Made by a program: the position numbers and the translations under genes. Below the pieces are notes generated by a model, which did no database searches, was not told the origin of the DNA, and saw only the letters and a program-made list of their open reading frames with translations. This document shows, piece by piece, positions 1 to 7,293 of a stretch of 64,000 bases of DNA. Origin of the DNA: WRGT01 sp964450405 (GTDB taxonomy: Bacteria; Spirochaetota; UBA4802; UBA5550); assembly GCA_964450405.1 (NCBI GenBank), contig CAYVCQ010000009.1, positions 75,031 to 139,030 on the forward strand, in the 5' to 3' direction. Every line of letters begins with the position of its first letter. Position 1 is the first letter of the stretch.

Positions 1-28
1 TAATTTGATAGAAAAACGTTGAAGAAGA

Positions 29-60
29 TGCTTCGACAGGCTCAGCATGACATGGTGAAC
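29..60. repeat. Fragment of a dispersed palindromic repeat
   Basis: The stretch CTTCGACAGGCTCAGCATGA at 31-50 looks like half of a dispersed repeat that I recall from intergenic DNA of many environmental bacteria. Only one arm is visible because the window starts here. Bases 1-116 hold no gene. Confidence 0.35.
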
Positions 61-116
61 ATGAATGGTTAATGAGCCTGTTGCAGTGAATTGAATTTGA
101 GGAGAAAAATAATATT

Positions 117-509
117 ATGAAAAAGACAGTTTTATTTACAATAATGCTCGGTGCAGTATTATTCTTTAATGCGTGTACATCGCCGATATGTATCACGTCA
201 TCCATAACACCCATGCAGGGTAAGGTTATTACGGAAAATCTCGGTAAAACTAATGGGACAGATTCTGCTTTCTCATTTTTAGGATTATATATGATCGGCC
301 GTCCTGATCTTGACAGAGCGATTGATAAAGCACTGGAGCAGAAAGGGGGCGATACTCTGATCAATGTAAGATGTTACGAAACTGTATCGTATTTTGTACT
401 TTTCAGCATTACTACAGTAAAAGTTGAAGGTGAAGCGGTTAAGTTCACTGTTGATGCAGTTGAGTCAACTGATAAGAAAAATGATGCAAAAAAGGATAAA
501 AAGAAATGA
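117..509 (+). CDS. Small lipoprotein, paralogue of the next gene
   Basis: Predicted lipoprotein of 130 residues. The N-terminus has a short lysine n-region, a hydrophobic stretch and a lipobox ending FNAC, so Cys20 should be lipidated. The mature part has a central pattern of Asp-rich residues followed by AIDKALEQKGGDTLINV; the next protein carries the same order (AVDDAVKSKGGDNIIEAV), so the two are tandem paralogues. The C-terminus is a lysine/aspartate-rich tail of about 15 residues. The stop overlaps the next start by ATGA, so the two are translationally coupled. RBS GAGGAGAAA lies upstream of the ATG. The function is unknown. The fold may resemble small DUF6567/TRL-like lipoproteins, but that is a guess. 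Confidence 0.8.
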   Translation: MKKTVLFTIMLGAVLFFNACTSPICITSSITPMQGKVITENLGKTNGTDSAFSFLGLYMIGRPDLDRAIDKALEQKGGDTLINVRCYETVSYFVLFSITTVKVEGEAVKFTVDAVESTDKKNDAKKDKKK

Positions 510-868
510 AACAGAATTTCCGTTTTCTGATTCTATCTCTCCCTGCGGTGCTTTTGATTTTTACCGGATGCCTCTCTTTCAAGACAAATGCAGTTGGAGT
601 TGAACCGAGTGCAAGATATATGACATCTCCATACTACGAGGTGCTTGGTGAGGCGGATGGGATATCCAGCAGTTTTAAATTATTCTGGTTCATTCCTGTA
701 ACACCTTCTGTCAGCAGCGAAGAAGCGGTTGATGATGCTGTAAAGAGCAAGGGCGGAGATAATATCATTGAGGCAGTTTTTACACGTGAGAGCAAGGTCT
801 ATATAATAGGTACTGTGAACAATATTTATGTTAAAGGTAAAGCGATTAGATATATTCAGTATAAGTAA
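506..868 (+). CDS. Small lipoprotein, paralogue of the preceding gene
   Basis: A 120-residue predicted lipoprotein with signal peptide and lipobox FTGC (Cys22). The central GxADGISSSFKLF..VDDAVKSKGGDNII region aligns by eye with the GTDSAFSFLG..IDKALEQKGGDTLI region of the upstream protein, which marks a tandem duplication followed by divergence. It overlaps the upstream gene by four bases (ATGA). The following exbB-exbD-tonB genes start about 180 bases on, beyond a GC-rich inverted repeat, so co-transcription with them is uncertain. Function unknown. Confidence 0.8.
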   Translation: MKQNFRFLILSLPAVLLIFTGCLSFKTNAVGVEPSARYMTSPYYEVLGEADGISSSFKLFWFIPVTPSVSSEEAVDDAVKSKGGDNIIEAVFTRESKVYIIGTVNNIYVKGKAIRYIQYK

Positions 869-878
869 CAGATGTAAG

Positions 879-979
879 GCCCCCGCACACCCGGAGGGCA
901 CAAAAGTAAAAGTGTTTTGGGATGGGTTCCCGAATTGAATATATTTATTAATCTTTGCCCCCTCCGGGGGTGCGGGGGC
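879..979. repeat. GC-armed inverted-repeat element
   Basis: Two GC-rich arms, 879-904 and 953-979, are near-perfect reverse complements (GCCCCCGCAC... against ...GTGCGGGGGC) around an AT-rich loop of about 48 bases. The same design recurs at 63774-63916, at 34648-34797 and in decayed form at 3008-3163 and 6969-7081. It is a small non-coding palindromic repeat and may also act as a transcriptional barrier between the lipoprotein pair and exbB. Confidence 0.75.
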
Positions 980-1047
980 AGAAGAGAGCGGTTGAGTTGA
1001 TTTAATAAAGCGTCATAATAAAATTAAGAAGCAAAAAGAGGAGTGAA

Positions 1048-1662
1048 ATGGAAAATTTACTTACAATAGGCGAAAGAGCAATTTTTTCTGTAATGGGGCT
1101 GGCAAGTATTATTGCCGTTGCAGTTACAATAGACCGCGGACTTATATTCCGTCACAACATGAAGATCGGCGGGATGATCTTCGGCGAAATAGTAGCAAAA
1201 CTCAGAGCCGGTGACACAAATTCTCTCGGCAGTTATATAGAAGAATATCCTGAGTCGGCTTACGCGAGGTTTGCTGCATTTATCAAAGAGCACTTCAGCT
1301 CCGGAGAAAAGTCTCTAGCGCACCTGATGGAGGGTAAGCTCATTGAGGAGCGGATTTATCTTGAGCGTAGAATTATAATTCTTGGAACTCTGGGTAACAA
1401 TGCTCCATTCATCGGACTTCTGGGGACTGTTCTTGGAATTATCAAAGCATTCTATAATCTTGGAACTCTTGGAAATACAGGCGCAGAGGTTGTTATGAGA
1501 AGCATCTCCACAGCGCTTCTTGCCACTGCATCCGGTCTTCTTATTGCAATTCCGGTAGTTATGATGAACAACTTTTTCAGCAAACGTCTGAAGAATATTA
1601 TGCAGAATCTGGAGATATTATCCAAAGAGGCTTTAGCAGCTTCAGTGAAGAATGAGAAGTAG
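1048..1662 (+). CDS. exbB: ExbB/TolQ/MotA-family proton channel subunit
   Basis: A 204-residue inner-membrane protein of the MotA/TolQ/ExbB family. It has a first membrane helix at about residues 10-28 and two C-terminal helices around the family signature NNAPFIGLLGTVLGII, followed by an ALLATASGLLIAIPVVM helix. With ExbD it forms the proton-motive-force-driven motor that energises TonB. ATG with RBS AAGAGGAG. exbD follows 26 bases on and tonB after that, which favours ExbB over TolQ or MotA; a TolQ role is not excluded because no tolA/tolB is seen. Confidence 0.9.
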   Translation: MENLLTIGERAIFSVMGLASIIAVAVTIDRGLIFRHNMKIGGMIFGEIVAKLRAGDTNSLGSYIEEYPESAYARFAAFIKEHFSSGEKSLAHLMEGKLIEERIYLERRIIILGTLGNNAPFIGLLGTVLGIIKAFYNLGTLGNTGAEVVMRSISTALLATASGLLIAIPVVMMNNFFSKRLKNIMQNLEILSKEALAASVKNEK

Positions 1663-1688
1663 ACTGTAGAAGTTAAAGGAGGAATATC

Positions 1689-2093
1689 ATGGGAATGGGA
1701 AGTGATAAAGGTGAAGATGGAGTTATAAGTGATATCAACATAACTCCAATGGTTGATATAATACTTGTTCTTCTTGTAATTTTTATGGTTACAGCAAATT
1801 TTCTGAAGAAGGAATCGATTAACATCAATCTTCCGAGGGTTGCAGCTGCAGATCCGAATATCAAGGAATCCAAACAGATTGCCGTGACAAGAGAGGGTAA
1901 GTTTTATCTTGAAGGGAATCTTGTTACTGAGGCAGCACTGGCAAATGAAATGACAAGAGAGGCAAAGTACCGGCCGAATATGAGAGTTACACTGTCGGCG
2001 GATGAGAATCTTTCGTATGGAAGTGTCTCTAAAATAATGGGTGTGCTTCGAAGATGCGGAGTCACAAGAATAGCTCTTTCGGTAAAAAAATAG
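1689..2093 (+). CDS. exbD: ExbD/TolR-family biopolymer transport protein
   Basis: A 134-residue single-span protein. The membrane helix, about residues 18-38, carries the family signature DINITPMVDIILVLLVIFMV with the aspartate (MVD) that relays protons in ExbD/TolR. A periplasmic C-terminal domain follows (KQIAVTREGKFYLEG...). RBS AAAGGAGG lies before the ATG. It sits between exbB and tonB and completes the energy-transducing complex. Confidence 0.92.
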   Translation: MGMGSDKGEDGVISDINITPMVDIILVLLVIFMVTANFLKKESININLPRVAAADPNIKESKQIAVTREGKFYLEGNLVTEAALANEMTREAKYRPNMRVTLSADENLSYGSVSKIMGVLRRCGVTRIALSVKK

Positions 2094-2102
2094 GGGGGAC
2101 CT

Positions 2103-2750
2103 GTGCTTGATGAATCGCTCATAATACATATCAGAAATCATAAATTTCTGATAAAACATCTTTTCAGGTTGAGTCTGATTATCTCCTTTATTGTGCATAT
2201 TACAGCAGCGGGGAGTTATCTGATAACGCAGAATCTCCCGTCATCAACAATGTCAATGGAGAACGCCATGGATCTTGAGCGTCAGGAGTTCGAGATCGAT
2301 ATACCTCCTGAACTAATCGGAGGAGATTCAAATCCCGCACCGGTTGAAAGACAGGACTGGGTAGAGGGGAGCAGTAAAACAGGTGAAGACCCCGAAGAGA
2401 AAGAGATCAATACTAATCAGATCTCCGGTGATGGTACGGATAAAAACGGGTATCTCTTTTCGTTCAATGGTGATATGCCTCCTAAGGAGATTGTAGACTT
2501 TGATCTGAGACAATATTTTCCTGCAGAGGCAAAATCTGCAAACATAAAGCAATACCCTGTTACATTACTATTGCAGATAGATGAAAACGGAACTCTGATA
2601 ACTGCAAATATATCTTCCGGGAAAGCACCTTACGGATTCAATGAGCAGGCAATTAAAGCAGTGAAGAGGATGCGTTTTTCACCAGGTTATAAAAGCGGAA
2701 AGCGTGTAAAGATGGCTCATTATCTTACTATCAGATTTGATCTTGAGTAA
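2103..2750 (+). CDS. tonB: TonB-family energy transducer
   Basis: A 215-residue protein with an N-terminal membrane helix (about 23-43, RLSLIISFIVHITAAGSYLI), a polar periplasmic linker rich in Glu/Asp/Asn rather than the usual Pro-Lys repeats, and a C-terminal TonB domain (about 140-215: YPVTLLLQIDENGTLITANI, then AIKAVKRMRFSPG). It presumably couples the ExbBD motor to outer-membrane receptors. The start is GTG at 2103, supported by the AGGGGGGA ribosome site just upstream; no better ATG exists before the helix. No TonB-dependent receptor was recognised in the window, so the substrate is unknown. Confidence 0.88.
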   Translation: MLDESLIIHIRNHKFLIKHLFRLSLIISFIVHITAAGSYLITQNLPSSTMSMENAMDLERQEFEIDIPPELIGGDSNPAPVERQDWVEGSSKTGEDPEEKEINTNQISGDGTDKNGYLFSFNGDMPPKEIVDFDLRQYFPAEAKSANIKQYPVTLLLQIDENGTLITANISSGKAPYGFNEQAIKAVKRMRFSPGYKSGKRVKMAHYLTIRFDLE

Positions 2751-2753
2751 AGG

Positions 2754-2780
2754 GCGGGAATTGATTTTTTAATTCCCCGC
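2754..2780 (+). terminator. Hairpin after tonB, possible terminator
   Basis: GCGGGAATT and AATTCCCCGC form a stem with one bulge around a T-rich loop just after the tonB stop. There is no T-run after the stem, so intrinsic termination is only tentative. Confidence 0.4.
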
Positions 2781-2840
2781 AACTCAACAGTCTCCGAAAA
2801 ATAGCCCCCTATCCCCGGTCGGTGGCACCGGGGATATCAG

Positions 2841-2990
2841 TTATATAGCTGTTAGTTTTATTCTTATCATTTCTTTTACAATTCCAACATTATTTGATAA
2901 ATCTTCATCTCTAATCCGCAATTTATCGATTCCAAAACTCATCAGGAATTCATCTCTGTATCTATCGTATTCGTTTTGTGAATCATAAAT
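2841..2990 (-). pseudogene. Relic of a DUF559-type gene (C-terminal fragment)
   Basis: Reading the minus strand gives an open stretch of about 48 codons with no start and an upstream in-frame stop. It translates as ...DSQNEYDRYRDEFLMSFGI, then DKLRIRDEDLSNNVGIVKEM. This matches the C-terminal pattern I know from DUF559 proteins (EYDxERDexLxxxGxxVlRixnxdvlxnxxgV), a Vsr/restriction-endonuclease-like fold. The N-terminal catalytic part is missing. The fragment lies between GC-armed repeats, where such genes are often found. The identification is by remembered motif and was not searched. Confidence 0.55.
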
Positions 2991-3007
2991 TCAACAAAAT
3001 TTCCCTC

Positions 3008-3163
3008 TTGTGTGCCCCCTTCGGGGGACAGGGGGATATGGGAATGTGAATTACCCCAACATTCCGGATTGAGCTAAATATAACGGTGCTCATTTTAAAG
3101 TCCCCCGAGGGGCGCCCGAGCGTAGCGACAAAGTACTCCCGGGGTAGGATTTAGGGGGCTGTG
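3008..3163. repeat. Decayed GC-armed repeats
   Basis: GTGCCCCCTTCGGGGGACAG near 3012 and the pair beginning AAAGTCCCCCGAGGGGCG (3097) and ending GGATTTAGGGGGCTG (3163) belong to the same family as 63774-63916, apparently with one copy inserted into or recombined with another. With the DUF559 relic at 2841-2990 they account for most of the gene-free stretch 2781-3339. Confidence 0.6.
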
Positions 3164-3339
3164 GTTGGTGATGTGGTGAGCTTTAAATTTAGTAATTTCT
3201 ATCCCGTAAAAAAATACTTCTCCATTAATTTCTCCTTGATATTACTCCGAAAAATAGTTAAAATAAACTATAGACAAATGGAGGAGAATATCTCCCCTGC
3301 TGCTTGAATTTTAAAAAATAAAAGAAAAATGCAGGCCCT

Positions 3340-6300
3340 ATGAAAAAGTATATTATCATAATAACAGTATTTCTCTCATTAATAATTAACTATGAATCAG
3401 GTATTTGCCGTTCATGGGATGACCTTGATGAGGGAGAACGTGATATCTATGGAAGTGAGAGGGAGGAAAAATTTCCTCTGAAAGCTTTCTTCATGGAAAA
3501 GGAGGTGTGGGAGAATCATTACTCCTTCATGTTATTCTGGTTATATAAACATACAGATTATCCGAAATATAAATCCACCCGTCTGCTTCCGTTTTATTAC
3601 GGGCTGGACAGTAAGGTGGATAACAGATCTCTGACCGTAATCCCGCCTCTTCTTTCATATTTTGAAACCGACGGTACTGAGAAAACCAGTTACATTCTAT
3701 TTCCCTTGTATTATTCATCTGTTGATACAGATGAATCGGACCGTTCCCTCCTCTTTTTATTCTGGTGGGGTAGGGAGAAGTATTCTTCCGGCGCTAATTC
3801 GTATCAGACAATATTCCCTGTATTTTATCATAGCAGTAAAGAATATTCTGAAAAAGGTTCAGGTGAGTATCTCTGGATAAATCCTTTATTCGTCAGCTGG
3901 AGAGAAAGAAATTCCGATGTAGAGGAGAAAGAACATCTCTGGTGGACACCGATTGTTCCTCTGACATTTCATTATGTGGACAGATATTATGGCCACAGAA
4001 ATTTTCTATGGCTCATGGATTATTCCTGGAGTATAAATGACGGTAAAGATCAGATGGAGAGATTCTGGCTGCTTCCGCTATTTCTATGGTCAAGAGGGGA
4101 TGATGGTTACACGGCAATAAATCCGCTCTACATAAACAATAGACATTCTAATGGTGATTACTACTGGCATCTTTTCCCTGTTTTTGCAAAATGGGAAGAT
4201 AGCTATTACGGTTTAAATGAAAACATTGTTAAAACAAAACAGATAGTTACACCTTTATTTACACGCCGCACAGTTGTAGAGGAAAAAAGCGGAGAGCAGA
4301 CTTACTCAAACTTCTGGTTCCCGATAATTCCTCTTTTCTTCAGAAGCAGTGATCGCGAAGAGGGAACTCATACAAACATTGCCTGGCTTCTTGACTGGGA
4401 GAGCAGTAAAGACGGGGCGTTGAAGAGTTTTGCACTGGCTCCGCTTGTGTTTCATCAGACTGGGGAGAGCGGATATAAATACTATATCCCATTCTACTGC
4501 AGACCCTCCGGCGCTACAGAAAAGTCCGGATATACCTTCGGTCTTTTCCACTATTATGACTGGCGTGAATCGGGGAGTACTGTGTGGTCATGGTTGTACT
4601 ACAGCAATGAGGAGTTTGTACCAAAGCCTGCAGTTAAGGGGAGTAAAGATCCTGTAGAGAAAGAGGAGTTCTACTATACGCATTTTCTTCCGGTATATTA
4701 TTCGTGGAAGACTACGGAGAGTACCGGGCAGATCATTTTCCCTCTCTGGTATAATTACAAAGATAAGCAGACTGACATTCATGTTGACCTTTCCGGTTTT
4801 GCAAGAAAAACAGTTATGGGTCCATTTAATCCGGATATCGGAGTGGGGCTTGAGAAGAAAGATGATACCTGGTATTTTGACAGCGACTATTCATGGTTAT
4901 ATGATGTTGTGAGTGTTTCAAGCAGAGTAGCCATACGGAATCCATTTGCATCAAAGGTGGAGAGTGTTTCCGGAGGTGATTCATCTGAAATAGATATAAC
5001 TCCAGTTGATAAAACTGCCGTGGCGGATCAAACGGAGATCTCCTCAATCAACTCTATCAATCCAATCAAAGATAAGAAAAATAAAGGTAATATTAAAGCA
5101 GAGAAAAACATCGCTTCAGAAAAATTAAAAAGTTCCGCAGGGATCTCCGGCAAAAAGGGGATGAGCAGGGAGAACTCTGAGTTTTTCTGGGGATGGAAAC
5201 TTCTTTTCGGATGGATGGCGTATGAGCAGGCCGATACTCAGAGGCACTTCAGGCTTCTGCCTCTGACATGGTTTACATGGGACGAAAAGGCAAATGATCA
5301 ACTCTATGTGTTTCTTCCATTCTTTCTTTCATATAAGTCGGAAGAAAAAAAGGAGGAGTACTTTGTGGTGGCTCCGTTCTATGCAGCGCAGAAAGAGGAT
5401 AAATCATATGCGAAAGCCTATCTGATAAATCTCTATTGGGATGAGTATAAGGCGGAAACTGATTATTATGAAAAGACCATTCTCTGGCCATTTATAAACT
5501 GGTACAGCTCCCCGGAAAAAAGCGGTTTCAGAATCTTTCCAATTGTATGGCACAGAAACTGGAAAGAGGATGGAAATGAATCCTCCAGAACATTTGCTCC
5601 GCTATACTACAGCAAAGATGTAAAAAATATTCAGACTGGAGAGTTTAAATCCCGAAGCAGAATTAATCCTCTATATTATCTCGATGAGGAAACAACCGGT
5701 ACTGAAGCCTTTGGAAAAGATTATTCATACACATTGTTTGCTCCTCTGCTTCCGCTGTTTTATCATGGTGTTGAATCGAAAGAGAATACAATATCGAGTA
5801 CAACTGTTACACCTCTGTTCTACTATAACAGTGAAGCGATAACTCAGACTGGCGGAGTTCTAAACGGTTCAACTTTATGGCTTCCGCTTTTGCCGGTTTT
5901 TTACAGCAGCAATTCCGGTGAATATAGTCACTGGAACCTGCTTGGTTTACTTGATAAATGCAGTGATAAAAACTACAGCCGTTTCTTCCTCTTTCCGCTG
6001 TATTATTCCACTGCAGAGAATGGCGAATATCATAAAAATATTCTCGGCATCATAGACTGGTGGAGCAGCGAAAACGGTATAGATACATCCATGGTGTTTC
6101 CGTTTTACTGGTGGAGCGGATACAAAGAGAGCAGCACGCTTGTTCTGTTTCCTTTGCTTTCTTATTTTAACAGTGAGCCGGGAGAAAAAACACGTTTCGT
6201 GGCCGGTGCGTACTGGCATGAGTCTCCGACATTCGAAAGACAGAACTTTCTCTATCTCTTTGATCATCAGAAATATATCGATGAAAGCTATCCTCGAGAT

Positions 6301-6846
6301 GAATATTCTCTGCTCCTTACAACAATGGAGCTTCATGTCTCCCCTGAAATAAAAGAGATGCGTCTTCTATGGGGAACTCTGCTCAATTACAAAGATTACA
6401 GAAACTCGGAAAATTATGATATTGATGCAGTTCTATGGCTGGCGGGAATTGAAAGACAAGGGGATTATTTCCACAATAGAGTACTACCACTCTACTGGTA
6501 CTCGTCGGATAAGTATGAGACAACTCTTGTTGTACCTCCGGTGCTGAGTTATTTCAGTAAAGACAGCAACGGAAGTTTTGATCTTGGTGTTCTGGGTCTG
6601 GTTTATTACCGTAACGAAAATAAATATGCAGGCGAGGATAGAAGGATGTGGCTTCTGGGAGCTCTTTACAATGAGGTAAAGGTTCCTGAGAGAAAATATC
6701 ATGCAAGGGGGAGTTTGTGGGGAATTCTCTGGGACTACGAGATTGAAGAGGAGACAGACTTTACCAAATTTACAATTCTCAAAGGACTCTATAAATACAT
6801 AAATGACAAAGGTGAAACAGAGCATACAGTTCTCTGGGTGTTCTAA
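3340..6846 (+). CDS. Giant secreted aromatic beta-strand repeat protein, unknown function
   Basis: A 1168-residue protein with an N-terminal signal sequence (MKKYIIIITVFLSLIIN) and no recognised domain. Nearly the whole chain repeats a short strand motif, aliphatic-x-Pro-aliphatic-aromatic-aromatic-x-Ser/Trp: LLPFYYG, LFPLYYSS, IFPVFYHSS, LLPLFLWS, VTPLFTRR, FLPVYYSW, VTPLFYYN, VFPFYWWS, VLPLYWYSS and many more, roughly every 18-30 residues. A second motif, LLDWxSS/IIDWWSS/LMDYSWS, alternates with it in places. Polar turns rich in Glu/Lys/Ser/Gly separate the strands. A low-complexity Lys/Ser/Asp linker at about 545-610 splits it into two halves. Codon use looks like the neighbours and there is no frameshift. 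Trp and Tyr content is extremely high. It could be a very large outer-membrane barrel or a surface beta-structure; I do not know its function. It stands alone, with gene-free DNA on both sides. Confidence 0.85.
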   Translation: MKKYIIIITVFLSLIINYESGICRSWDDLDEGERDIYGSEREEKFPLKAFFMEKEVWENHYSFMLFWLYKHTDYPKYKSTRLLPFYYGLDSKVDNRSLTVIPPLLSYFETDGTEKTSYILFPLYYSSVDTDESDRSLLFLFWWGREKYSSGANSYQTIFPVFYHSSKEYSEKGSGEYLWINPLFVSWRERNSDVEEKEHLWWTPIVPLTFHYVDRYYGHRNFLWLMDYSWSINDGKDQMERFWLLPLFLWSRGDDGYTAINPLYINNRHSNGDYYWHLFPVFAKWEDSYYGLNENIVKTKQIVTPLFTRRTVVEEKSGEQTYSNFWFPIIPLFFRSSDREEGTHTNIAWLLDWESSKDGALKSFALAPLVFHQTGESGYKYYIPFYCRPSGATEKSGYTFGLFHYYDWRESGSTVWSWLYYSNEEFVPKPAVKGSKDPVEKEEFYYTHFLPVYYSWKTTESTGQIIFPLWYNYKDKQTDIHVDLSGFARKTVMGPFNPDIGVGLEKKDDTWYFDSDYSWLYDVVSVSSRVAIRNPFASKVESVSGGDSSEIDITPVDKTAVADQTEISSINSINPIKDKKNKGNIKAEKNIASEKLKSSAGISGKKGMSRENSEFFWGWKLLFGWMAYEQADTQRHFRLLPLTWFTWDEKANDQLYVFLPFFLSYKSEEKKEEYFVVAPFYAAQKEDKSYAKAYLINLYWDEYKAETDYYEKTILWPFINWYSSPEKSGFRIFPIVWHRNWKEDGNESSRTFAPLYYSKDVKNIQTGEFKSRSRINPLYYLDEETTGTEAFGKDYSYTLFAPLLPLFYHGVESKENTISSTTVTPLFYYNSEAITQTGGVLNGSTLWLPLLPVFYSSNSGEYSHWNLLGLLDKCSDKNYSRFFLFPLYYSTAENGEYHKNILGIIDWWSSENGIDTSMVFPFYWWSGYKESSTLVLFPLLSYFNSEPGEKTRFVAGAYWHESPTFERQNFLYLFDHQKYIDESYPRDEYSLLLTTMELHVSPEIKEMRLLWGTLLNYKDYRNSENYDIDAVLWLAGIERQGDYFHNRVLPLYWYSSDKYETTLVVPPVLSYFSKDSNGSFDLGVLGLVYYRNENKYAGEDRRMWLLGALYNEVKVPERKYHARGSLWGILWDYEIEEETDFTKFTILKGLYKYINDKGETEHTVLWVF

Positions 6847-6968
6847 ATGTTGTTCTACACTCTGTGATACCTGTGTTCTTTTGTTCTGTAAACTTTATCT
6901 GACGGGGAGATGGGATTAATGGAATTCTATTATGCCGTCAGGCTATGAATTACCTTCATCCTTTTGTT

Positions 6969-7081
6969 CAGCCTCCTCAATACCCCGGAGTGGGACTTAA
7001 ATGGATAACACTTCATTTTATTTTTTTTTAAATCATATGTTTTTTTAATGACGCCTTGCCCCCCTCTGGGGGTGCGGGGGC
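6969..7081. repeat. Decayed GC-armed repeat
   Basis: The stretch at 6969-6998 (CAGCCTCCTCAATACCCCGG and on) is a diverged copy of the arm at 63774, and 7053-7081 (...GGGGGTGCGGGGGC) is nearly identical to the arm at 953-979. The two arms come from different subtypes, so this looks like two partial insertions. It fills much of the space between the giant repeat protein and the next gene. Confidence 0.55.
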
Positions 7082-7094
7082 TTTACAGGATGAA

Positions 7095-7205
7095 ATGCAG
7101 TTTGAAATAAGAGATGCGCATAAGGCAAGGTATGCCAGAGAGGCGCAGTCAAATGATGAATTTATTCGTCTCCCAATCTATCATAAAAAAACTGCAATTC
7201 CATAA
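7095..7205 (+). CDS. Possible 36-residue ORF or gene remnant
   Basis: Directly after the GC repeat an open frame starts at ATG 7095 and reads MQFEIRDAHKARYAREAQSN, continuing to LPIYHKKTAIP and a TAA stop. The composition is protein-like, with balanced charge, regular codons and no low complexity. The frame also stays open upstream into the repeat (AGLQDE), so it may be the 3' end of a gene truncated by the repeat. AGGATGAA lies just upstream as a weak ribosome site. No family recognised. Confidence 0.3.
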   Translation: MQFEIRDAHKARYAREAQSNDEFIRLPIYHKKTAIP

Positions 7206-7293
7206 TTTTATTTGCCGGACTCTTTTTTATGCGTATATTAAACTGAAATTTAAGAAAACTTAATTTTTATCTTACAGAATTCAGAGGAACTAA

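Noticed and set aside
1452..2198. 248-codon minus-strand open frame across exbB-exbD
   Set aside because: Cys/His/Phe-rich antisense composition, lies opposite two clear family genes; a shadow frame.
4826..5047. Minus-strand frames opposite the giant repeat protein (also 5273-5491, 5947-6336, 6484-6825)
   Set aside because: Composition of antisense shadows and no ribosome sites; they vanish as signals once the plus-strand gene is accepted.
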